A DNA stretch of 64,000 nucleotides, from positions 90,931,980 to 90,995,979 of the forward strand of contig CP136063.1 of assembly GCA_032622095.1 (NCBI GenBank). Direction: 5' to 3'. The DNA comes from Siphonodentalium dalli. Its lineage: Eukaryota; Mollusca; Scaphopoda; Gadilida; Siphonodentaliidae. A model generated the notes under the pieces. The model worked only from the letters and a program-made list of their open reading frames with translations. It ran no database searches and was not told the origin of the DNA. This document shows, in pieces, positions 41,341 through 50,833 of this stretch. Position numbers and translations under genes: made by a program. Each line of letters opens with the position of its first letter. Position 1 is the stretch's first letter.

Positions 41341-41979
41341 ACCAAGCCCTGTTAACTTGATATAACAATCAATGTCACTGGAAGGTGAAGATGAAGAAAC
41401 ATTGGTGTAGAGCAAAGTTTGTATTCTTCCCATGTTAAGATCTCTGATGATTCCTCAGTCAAATCAGGATAGCTGACCTATGGCACACAAAAACCCAGAA
41501 CTACTGGTTGTGGAAATACGGGTTTTCCATGAAAAAACTGCCACACATATCAATGTAAAAATAATATCCAGTATTTATATAATATTTATATATGATGAGT
41601 TTTCAAATTTAAGAAAATGATAATTCAGGTATCTGTATCATATAGTCTAAATAAACATTCATTAAATATTATATATATTAAACAACGCTATTTTCACTGA
41701 TTGAACCACACTCATATAAAGCTGCAGTCTTTGATTTTGTGTTTCAAATTCAAATGTTTATGAAATTAATATAAGAAAAAAAATATAATTTAAAGCAATC
41801 AATTAAAGCCATGAAAACATATATGTTCATAAATCCCAAATCCAGATTCTTGATTCGCAGACTACACCACATAGTCGAGCTAAAATACCATACACAGTTC
41901 TTATGAACCATATGAAGTATTTTTAGTGTGTCATGGTGTCCGTAAATTATGATATTGCTTTTCCCCAGAGAGTAGCCCA

Positions 41980-42953
41980 CAGGAACCAGCCTAGAGGTTT
42001 CAGACTGTGAGAAGTTACTTCTCCCTGTTAAGTTATTAGGGAGAAGTGGACTGTTATCAGGGAGAAGTAATACTGGCTAGCAGGGTCCGCGCTGGCCCGA
42101 AATTTACTTTTGCCAAATATTTTGCCAAATGAAAATATTTTTTGCCAAATGCTGTTATGAATTGCCAAATGATATCAGTTTCTACAACATTGTTTCTTTT
42201 ATTTCGACTATTTCGACAATCACTGCTTGAGCAACCTTTGATATCGATAGGAAAGCAGTTAGTTATTAATCATTCTCGTCTCTATACTTGGGTTTATCAT
42301 AGAACAATAAACCAACAACATAACAATGCAATTGTAGAAGGGTTTCGTCATCAGAAAGGCACATCGAAACAAAGAGGATTAGCTATGTAAACACCACAAC
42401 CAGACACACTAGCAATCCCTCCACCCGTCGATACTAATGATATCAGATCAATTAAATCTTCATAGAAGTGTTAACTTTTCATAACCTTATACGTGTGTAA
42501 ATCACCACTAATACCATTAATAATGAAAGTGTTTCCTGAAATGAGTGGTATTGATTGAGAAATATTAATAAACTTCCTTGAGGGATCAAAAGTGACTTGC
42601 CAAAATGTTTGCCAAATGAAAATATTTTTTGCCAAATGTGAATTATTTTTGCCATTGGCAAATTTGGCAAGTGGCAGCGCGAACCCTGCTGGCTAGAGAC
42701 TAGAGTTCAATTTACACTCCAACATCACCCTCCTATGTTCCAATATGTATTATGCAACACAAGAGCCCATTTATAAAACCATTATTGAAAATAAGAAAAC
42801 CATATAATCAGTTATTATACTTTAGATATGCTGTTGGGACATACGCATACTGGTATATGAGAGAAGTCACTTCTCACTGCGACAAAAAAAAGGAGAAATG
42901 GCACATTTCATGGGAGAAGATGGCTCCCAAGTCACCCTCTAGGCTGGTCCCTG
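41980..42953. mobile_element. Outer hAT-like element with CAGGRACCAGCCTAGAGG ends
   Basis: CAGGAACCAGCCTAGAGG at the left mirrors CCTCTAGGCTGGTCCCTG at the right. The flanks GTAGCCCA and GTAACGCA match at six of eight positions. It was later split by the element at 42081-42688. Confidence 0.75.
42081..42688. mobile_element. Inner hAT-like element with perfect 8-bp duplication
   Basis: CAGGGTCCGCGCTGGC at the left mirrors GGCAGCGCGAACCCTG at the right. CTGGCTAG flanks it exactly (42073-42080 and 42689-42696). Subterminal TTTTGCCAAATG repeats occur near both ends. 608 bp, no credible frame. Confidence 0.9.
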
Positions 42954-43922
42954 GTAACGCAACATTATTCTAACATGGTGTGAATTTAGCATTATTCCTC
43001 CTGTATCAGGGATTTTAGACAGTGGAATTTTGCAAATTCTACCCAAAGACAGTTCGGTTGATTCCGGGGGATCTTAGCCAGGGAAGAACACCAAATTTGG
43101 TGGTGTAGGCTCACATACATATGCTAAACTTTTTCAAACCATTATCTGAAAATATAAAATCAAGCAATAAATCTGTGTAAAAATAAAACAATTTCAACTA
43201 ATCAGAACTGGGTTTGAAATCAATGAAACAAGATAGTTTCGTTTAAGCTTGATTCCATACAATATATCATAATTTTATTTAATAGGTATACAATTTTATT
43301 TAGGTATGCAGATTATACCACTACAGATTAAGATAATTCAAAGTCAAATAATAAATAGTATATATGTAGGATGAATACAGAATATAATGTGCTTTCCTTT
43401 CATTGGAAAAACAGTCATATTCATTTTAGCTTAGTTATTGGTTTAATAAGAATAATGGAATGAACTACTAAATAGCACATGCATGTAGATTAAAGTAGAG
43501 TTCTCACAATTTTAACATATTTCATTACTGATTATTTTAATTTTGTAATAGTAATAACATAATCTCGTACAGTCATGTGAAATAATGCAAACAGTGAATA
43601 GTAATGTGTGATAACTGATTGCTCAGGACCAAGTCACCTCCTTTGTGGCCCAGTATGGTACAAAATGCAATAAAGAGATTTTCCATAAATTCACCCATTG
43701 CCTTCTATTATACTCAATGGGAAAATATGCAGTGTATAAAGAGAGTTGAATTAAGTCTTGAGATCTACACTTGCATACACAAAGACCCATGTAAAACGGT
43801 TTTAATAAAACCTGCATGATATAATGAAGAACTACAGTGAAACCTCTCCAAACTGAACATCGCGCCATCATCAAACATGAAATTGCCTTTACAATGAGTG
43901 ATAAGGACTCAAGTACTCCAGT
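42954..43922. other. Unexplained intergenic stretch
   Basis: Frames near 43619-43874 overlap on both strands and have no recognisable protein; no repeat ends seen. Confidence 0.4.
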
Positions 43923-44210
43923 ATTAAAGTGTTGTGAAACACTCCAGTAGGGTGATCAAATATAAATTGAGAATAATCTTGCTCTAAGTAATATTGTTTA
44001 CGAATATTATTTGAAGTTGACAACACACACCATCATTCTTATATATTAATTAAATGCAATGATTCTCGATGGCAAAATCATTTATGTTAGTTTATCGCAG
44101 ATAGTTTCATTTCTATGGAGATGTATGGTCAATTTTCGACAATGTTAGTAGAATGCTACATTCCCCAGGTTGGCATTGAGCTTGAGTATTAACTTATCAA
44201 TTTCATGCAC
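43923..44210. mobile_element. F8 element, inverted and shortened
   Basis: TTAAAGTGTTGTGAAACACT at the left and ATGCTACATTCCCCAGGTTG at the right correspond to an inverted copy of 8204-8566. Confidence 0.65.
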
Positions 44211-44367
44211 CAAAAATCTCCATCGACTATAGTATATCACTTGGTGTAAAAACAAACTGCCAATGATGTAATGTAACTGTAAATTCTAAATTGTCCACTA
44301 AAAGTGTGAAACAAACATAGCCATATCTGAACAGGCACATGTTGTTATCAGTAAGTTAGACAATGGA

Positions 44368-45261
44368 ATGAAAACACTGGCTCTTAGACTGTTTGATACA
44401 ATGGTTGGACCAATCTTGATGTACGGCAGTGAAGTCTGGGGGTTCGAAAATACCGACAGCTTAGAAATAGTCCATCGAAAATTTATCAAGTATTTATTAC
44501 GAATGAAAACATCTACACCAAATTTCATGGTTTACGGAGAAACGGGAAGATACCCAATTTCAGTAAATATAAAGGCAAGAATGCTTACATTCTGGTCAAA
44601 ATTAGTTGAGGGTCGTTGTTCCAAATTAGCGCATAAACTTTATATTGTTATAAAAGGCATTGATTGCAGTGCATATCTCCGGGGGAAGTCGATACACTGG
44701 ATCAGCTGCATAAAATATAGCTTAGCATCTGTCGGTTGGGAGCAAATTTGGACGTCACAAAAACCACTTAGTCATTTGGAAATAGGAATCTATCGCAAAA
44801 TACGTAATAAATTATTTGAAACTCAATGGCGCAACAATATCGAAAGCTCTTCGCGAGGGACATTTTACGGTAGTTTTAAACATGATTTAAGTTTGGAAAG
44901 ATACCTCATGATTATTCCCCAAGACATGGCATTTTCTATTATAAAGCTAAGAACAGCTAACCATAGACTCCCAATTGAGACCTCTCGGTGGGAGAAGAAC
45001 AAAAAGAAAGAAAAGACAACAAATAAAGAATCCCAAATATGTTGACTATGTTTTAAAGATGTCAGGGACGAATATCATTTCACTTTAATGTGCGAGGCAC
45101 TGACCGACATCCGCTGTAAACACTTACCAAAACTATACCACGAGCAACCGAGTAATGGCAAATTGATAGACTTGCTTCAAAGTGAAGACAGAAGCACTTT
45201 GAAACATCTTGCTATATTCACGAAATTAGGATTTACTAAACTAAACGACAAGCCTAGCTGA
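44368..45261 (+). pseudogene. Truncated LINE ORF2 with one in-frame stop
   Basis: 298 codons in one frame including the single internal TGA at codon 226. Neither the polymerase active-site motif nor the endonuclease is present, so this is a dead 5'-truncated copy. The stop falls between the two Cys of the knuckle. Confidence 0.75.
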
Positions 45262-45264
45262 TGA

Positions 45265-45655
45265 CAAAGACAGCGACTATGACGGAGATGATGACGATGT
45301 TGGCGATTACGACGATAATGGTGACAATGACATGCAACCGCGATAACGATGATGGCAACGGGGCGACGAGACGATGACTATGATGATGATTATGATGTTG
45401 TTGACGTCGTTGATGATGACAATGATAACGATGATGACGATGGTGAGGACGACGATGATGATGATGACAAAGATAATGACTATATATACATGCTGATGTT
45501 GAAACACTCACGACGATGACGGCGCTAAGGATGATGATGATGAAGATGACGTCGACGATGATGGCAATGAGGATGATGATGATGATTACGACGACGATGA
45601 TGACGACGATGATAAGGATGATGATGATGATGATGACGAAGAACACGACGAATGA
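45265..45655. repeat. GAY-rich imperfect microsatellite in LINE 3' tail
   Basis: About 390 bp of GATGATGACGATG-type trinucleotides, broken by one unique spacer near 45480-45520. The long His/Val/Ile-rich and Met-rich frames here come from the trinucleotide repeat. Confidence 0.85.
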
Positions 45656-46134
45656 CACTTACGGAACTCGACCACCAAACGCAACGGCCATACTAACATT
45701 GTGTACATAGCTCTGTATATACGTTTTTCAATCTGTATTGCATACAAATTATGATTGAGTGAAATAAAGCAATTCAATTAGAACTAATCCACTGTGCATG
45801 CATATTCGGTTTCCGGAAGTCAGAACACACGTGTTTAGTTGCTTACAGACTGAAAATCCAATTCGGTGTCAGGATTGCAAAAGTTCCGGATTACAGAGGT
45901 AATTCTTGGTGACATTGCACTTGGGCGAATTCGGAAACATGCAGTTTGTTAAGTATGGAAATGAAATCAGTTTATAGAGGGTCCAGTTTGAAGAGGTTTT
46001 ACTATAACAACTGTTAATTCATTTTCATTATAATACAATGTTGGTTTGTGTGCTTCTTTGTGTATGTAAGTGTATTTTACACTCACTATGGAATCAAATT
46101 AGTACATTTGATGAACATTTTCAGTTGAATTAGC

Positions 46135-46352
46135 CATTTCTTTACTAAATGGATTCTCCCACCAAGTTTAAAAAGTGTACATCGGAATAGTCTATTATTG
46201 ATTTGAAGGGATTTACACGTAATACAACCCGACGACAGATAATAAAAGTGCAGAAGGAGTCCTATTTATTGAGGGAAATGTTCACATAATAAGTTATAAT
46301 CTGAACATTTCCTAAGGGAGAACTACTCATCAACAAGCATAGAAAGGATTAA
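46135..46352. mobile_element. F2 element
   Basis: TTTCTTTACTAAATGGATTC at the left and AACAAGCATAGAAAGGATTAA at the right, with a shortened central hairpin. Confidence 0.75.
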
Positions 46353-46807
46353 CCTCTTCACTGCTGAATGGTGTTATGTCGTGTGCTGGGTTATTGATGT
46401 TATTGCCATTTTCAAGTGGGAAAATATAATGGGAATATCACAAGAACCATAAAACTGACTCAGTTGAAAGGCTATTGTCGTTAACAATCGTGGAACATCA
46501 TTCACTGTTTGAAACTTCGAGATACAGTTATTCTGATGAACCAATCTCTTAGTTCCAGTTATGTATTTGCTGACCATATAGCACACGGCATGCACTTTTA
46601 CGTGCATAATAGTTACGGACATCATAGCAGCGAAGAGGATAAGTGACAGATGGCTCCATAGATGGCTAGATTTGGGTAAAATCACATATACAATGCACCA
46701 CACCAGATAAATACAGCTACACAATTCAATACAAACATAATCATAACAAATGAAGCTATCACGCCTGCAACATGAGGGGAAATAATGGAGAAACTGCAAC
46801 CTACTGT
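46353..46807. other. Single-copy stretch with an unrecognised minus-strand frame
   Basis: A minus frame is open from about 46799 down to a stop at 46374 (about 140 codons, hydrophobic in its first half). It has no ATG near its start; an AG at the end of TCATGTTGCAG could act as an acceptor. I do not recognise the peptide. Confidence 0.3.
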
Positions 46808-46820
46808 GCAAGAATTAATT

Positions 46821-47276
46821 AAGCCTGAGTTTAATGTGCCTGTCATTTGCAGAATGACGTCCACAGAGGGTGAATTTAGTGACGCTATCCCACATAGCGG
46901 GATAGCATCACTAAATTCACCCTCTGGGGACCTCATTCTGCTTAGGCCTCATCTTCTCTGGAAAGTTTCTTTATTATCAAATTTCTATAGAAACTTCTTC
47001 ACAAAGATTCTATTTCTTTTTTAGTTTAGTTTCTCTATATCCCCAAATTGGCAGATGACACATTGAATAATCGAGGTTCCCAATGAGTGTACATCACAAT
47101 ATTCACTATTTGGGAACTTCAGGCTGAGTCTATGTCTCCCATAGCAGAAGAGGCCATGCAGAATGAGGTCCCCAGAGGGTGAATTTGGTGATTCTAGCCA
47201 GCCGAGTGGGATAGCATCACTAAATTCACCCTCTGGGGACCTCTGCAAATGACAGGGCACACTAAACTCAGGCTTG
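46821..47276. mobile_element. F5 element, full copy
   Basis: AAGCCTGAGTTTAATGTGCC at the left mirrors GGCACACTAAACTCAGGCTT at the right, with two intact hairpin modules. GCAAGAATTA is present at 46808-46817 and again from 47277, a likely target duplication with a few extra bases at the left. Confidence 0.85.
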
Positions 47277-47509
47277 GCAAGAATTAAATTAAAAATAGAT
47301 TTGACTGAGGTTTTTAACGGTCAAACTCTCACATTTTTTTCATAACAGATATATACAGAATAGGGCCCTCTGACTCAAAACAACCACAATGATTTGATCC
47401 GGTTCCATACCTTTGAATGGGATTCCGGTTGTATTGTACCATTGAGTTGATCCCGCAAATTGAGCAAAACAAACATCACCGGGTGATCGTAAATCACTAA
47501 ATGCAGACA

Positions 47510-47727
47510 TACAGTAATGCTCTAAATAATCGACTCCTTAACCACAGAAGAATTATGGGTAAACTTTTCAGGATTTAGTTGGAAATGTGGCTTGTTGCCA
47601 TTCATAGGAAAGCTCTCACCGAGAGCTTTCCGATGAACGGCAACAAGCCATATTTCCAACTAAATCCTGAAAAGTTTCCCATAATTCTGCAGTGGTTAAG
47701 GAGTCGATTATTTAGAGCATTACTGTA
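47510..47727. mobile_element. F1 fold-back element, complete reference copy
   Basis: Starts TACAGTAATGCTCTAAATAA, ends ATTTAGAGCATTACTGTA, with arms of about 105 bp that are almost perfect complements. TA flanks both ends. The CAGT-type end and TA target fit Tc1/mariner. Confidence 0.9.
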
Positions 47728-48297
47728 CATAGTACATTATGTTACCAACAGCTTTCTGTAATAAGTGAACGCACATATATGCAACAAATCAGCACTGAAC
47801 TTTGTTGTCGTAACTCAGAAACTATTGAACAGAGTAATACTTAGGCCTTCTATTGAAATTATTTTTAGACTTGATTAAACGTTTCCCATAAAATAGTGTT
47901 ATAGCTTGTATGTCATGCACAGCGTTTATGCTGCCAATGTGATCAGAGTCGAGTTTGTTGACTATTCTTTTCCAATTGTCACATTGTTGTATGTTTTGAA
48001 AACTTGACTGATGAATCAGCCTTGTTCCTGTATCTCTCTCTCATTCTGTTACAGATAGCTATTGATGCTCCGCCTCCTGTAAGAAACCTCGTCATTGATT
48101 GGCCATCGAGCCGTCAACATAAGGGAAACCAAGACAATGGTTTCATCGTCTCTTGCTGGCCTGCTTTTTTCATGACGTCATTTACGTTGAACAATGTTAT
48201 GGCGAGAGCCATAGGAGATTGACATTTTCTGCTGATCATCCTTCGGAATAAATGTAAAATTTCTGAGAATGACCAGGACTGTCGGCAGAACATATCC

Positions 48298-48440
48298 GTT
48301 ATTGTGGTGGATTGATGGTAACATGGTGTGACATTGACTGCTTGGAGTGTATGTTCAACCTCGTCGCTTCACGACTCGGTTGTACATAAACTCCAAGCCG
48401 TCAATGTCACACCATGTTACCGTCAATCCACCACAATAAC
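48298..48440. repeat. 143-bp fold-back repeat
   Basis: GTTATTGTGGTGGATTGATG faces its complement ending CCACCACAATAAC, arms about 65 bp with a loop near TCGCTTCACGA. Seen once. Confidence 0.8.
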
Positions 48441-48920
48441 TTATAATGTTATATGAGCGCATTCATGCGTGTATGCCGAGAATAAAATATTCAGAGAAAC
48501 TTGTTATACTGGACTTAAAAGTAAAAACAAATTATTATCTGATTCTTAGCTATCTACAATATAAAATAATTCTTTATTATGCAATTATCCCATATTCCAG
48601 ACAGTAAATGCTCAAATAATACATTGGAGTTATTGTATATGTCCACTGTGTTCTAATTGTCCACTGTTACAACAACATGGTTGGTAATCAGTTTAGGGGT
48701 TCTGTTTGAAACTAAGACGCTGATTTGGTTTCAAGATTTGGTCCAACCTAAAATCTAAGATTTGCAGGGCCCAAGTACAGAATATATAATGCAGTATTAT
48801 AACTGGCACCACTGATAGATGCCAATATTAAAATTGATGCTGTCCATTTTAATATCAGCCCAATTAAAAAACAAATGTAAAGGCAATGATCTGCAACAAA
48901 AAACAGCATAATACCAAACT

Positions 48921-49138
48921 TTAAAGGGGTACTTTACACTAAACCCAGCCTTTTTTGGGACCATCTCCATTTATACTTAACAGAATATATGCAACAAATA
49001 ATGAAAATTAATTTATGACTGGAGTCATAAATTCATTTTCATTATAATTACCATGTTGTTTGCAACACATATATTTTGCTGAGTATAAAAGGAGACGGTC
49101 CCAAAATTGACCGGAATTAGTGTACAGTATCCCTTTAA
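48921..49138. mobile_element. F6 element, copy 2
   Basis: TTAAAGGGGTACTTTACACT at the left mirrors GTGTACAGTATCCCTTTAA at the right; palindromic throughout. Confidence 0.8.
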
Positions 49139-49177
49139 TTACTGATATTATTGAAATAACTCTTTGTGATGTATCAT

Positions 49178-49302
49178 TTAACCCTTTCAGTGCATAGTCC
49201 GATTTTTGTATCAACCCATAGTTCCTTGATCATTTTTCAAATTTATTGATTATAATAATGTGATACATTGATGGAAAGAGCTCTTGGCACTGAAAGGGTT
49301 AA
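49178..49302. mobile_element. 125-bp TTAA element with TTAACCCTTTCAGTGC ends
   Basis: Perfect inverted ends TTAACCCTTTCAGTGC and GCACTGAAAGGGTTAA, including the TTAA sites. The smallest member of the TTAACCCTTT group here. Confidence 0.85.
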
Positions 49303-49752
49303 ATCAAGTGAATTAAAACACATTATTGCGATAATACCCAACAAAATAAAATTGATTGTATAATAAAATACTGTTATCTAAAAACTAAGGAATTTCAACA
49401 ATAAAAATAGCTTCTTGAGGCCATAAAAATATATACCTAGATTATCATTGGATTTTTCCTAAGTTTATTTCCACAGGGGCAGACCGCTCCAAGCGTTGTC
49501 TTTAACTTTCTGGCTGCTATTTGGATTACCTGGCTCTTCTTGGAGATTGGGTGGTGTGGGGTGGTGACAATCTAGGTATTTATTTTTTATGTCTAAACCA
49601 CATAGCTCAAACAAGGCAAGATAAGCAGAGACAAAAAGACCGAGACCTGATTGGTGAGAATTTAGCATTGATTTGTAGAATCAAGCTAACTATCATCACT
49701 AAATCACATTCAGATAGATAACCAATCTTTATATAAATCAACTATTGACCAT

Positions 49753-50280
49753 AAGGCCATGGTTAATTAAGTTTATGTTTAGCATTATCCAGGATTCTGA
49801 ACATTAAATGGAAAATGCAGTGATTAATCATTATCAATTATTAATAATAGGTTTCTGAAGTTACTTATATAGTACAATGTAATTATAATATAAGGTAAAT
49901 ATTAACAACAATCTTGTTTAAATTCAGTTTATGTGAATGAAGCATCTGTCTAGGGACTAAGAGTATACAGTAATGACCTAAATAATCAACTTCTTAACCA
50001 CAGCAGAATTATGGGTAATTTTTCAGGATTTAGTCGGAAATATGGCTTGTTGCCATTCATCGGAAAGCTCTCCCGATGAATGGCAACAAGCCATATTTCC
50101 GACTAAATCCTGAAAAATTACCCATAATCCTGCTGTGGTTAAGGAGTTGATTATTTAGGGTATTACTGTATGTTCCTATCTGGAATTGTGCCAATAATTA
50201 ATCAAACTAATTATTATTTTCTGTCAAAAAAGGAAATGCGGCGATAGAAACGAAACATAAAATTAATTAACCATGGCCTG
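49753..50280. mobile_element. Possible inverted-repeat element carrying an F1 insertion
   Basis: AGGCCATGGTTAATTAA (49753-49769) and its perfect complement (50264-50280) flank an interval that includes a complete F1 copy. Without F1 the unit would be about 320 bp. No target duplication was found. Confidence 0.5.
49966..50170. mobile_element. F1 fold-back element, complete
   Basis: TACAGTAATGACCTAAATAA to ATTTAGGGTATTACTGTA with near-perfect arms and TA at both ends. Confidence 0.9.
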
Positions 50281-50688
50281 AGAGTCTCTTCCCAAACACT
50301 AGCTTGAGCTTTCCATATTCAGTCAAGCATGTATTACAATAATATTGATGTCAGATGTACCATTCAACACCAACAAAACCTTCTGTCAATAGGAAATAAT
50401 TTAGTTTTTTCTCTGAAAAGCTTAGTTGGGTCATTTACCGTTTAAAAAAAATGCAGACAGCAACACGGTAACAACATATTTGGACAATCACATGATTAGA
50501 TGTGGTATATAGATTATTGAAGATAATATTACCCTTTTAAAAAAATGTGCACATCAATATAATAACAACAAATTTAAATTACCTCATAGACATGGTACCG
50601 GTATGTAGATTTTGTTTCTTCAATGGTGAGAGGTAAAAGCAACTTAAAACCTTGGGAACATATTTTCTAAAGCAAACAGAAGCTATTA

Positions 50689-50833
50689 TTATTCTTGCCA
50701 GTTAAAGTCCACCGTCCTCAGAGCATCTTCTTCTAATATCTCCATCTTAGCAACTGCAGCATCATTGAATCTGAATGATGAGCCGCCGTCAACCACAACA
50801 CAGGCATCCCACATCCTCGACCTTACACAAATC
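50689..50833 (-). CDS. NADK2: NADK2 last coding exon (stop codon)
   Basis: ICVRSRMWDACVVVDGGSSF is nearly the family block VCVRSRCWDACMVVDGGTSF, followed by FNDAAVAKMEILEEDALRTV and TAA at 50689-50691. Acceptor CTTGTAG. Confidence 0.96.

Larger units (their letters stand above)
44340..45785 (+). mobile_element. LINE 3' part: C-terminal reverse transcriptase region and 3' tail
   Basis: A plus frame from ATG 44368 encodes MYGSEVWGFE, HRKFIKYLLRMKTSTPN and MVYGETGRYPIS, the region C-terminal to the reverse transcriptase of a non-LTR retrotransposon common in invertebrates. A TGA at 45043-45045 interrupts it inside a C-x2-C-x8-H-x4-C knuckle; the same frame then continues to TGA 45259-45261. A GAY-rich tract follows and then AAATAAAGCAATTCAATT at the 3' end. 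The catalytic part of the polymerase is missing. Confidence 0.8.

Noticed and set aside
45254-45658. 134-codon minus-strand frame rich in Ile, Val and His
   Set aside because: It is the reverse reading of a GAY trinucleotide tract; all three forward frames and the reverse are open for the same reason.
49465-49668. Possible terminal exon on the minus strand ending in SGLPLWK with AATAAA overlapping the stop
   Set aside because: No good acceptor, no recognised protein, and the stretch is bracketed by an inverted pair (near 49421-49443 and 49571-49592) that suggests a repeat.
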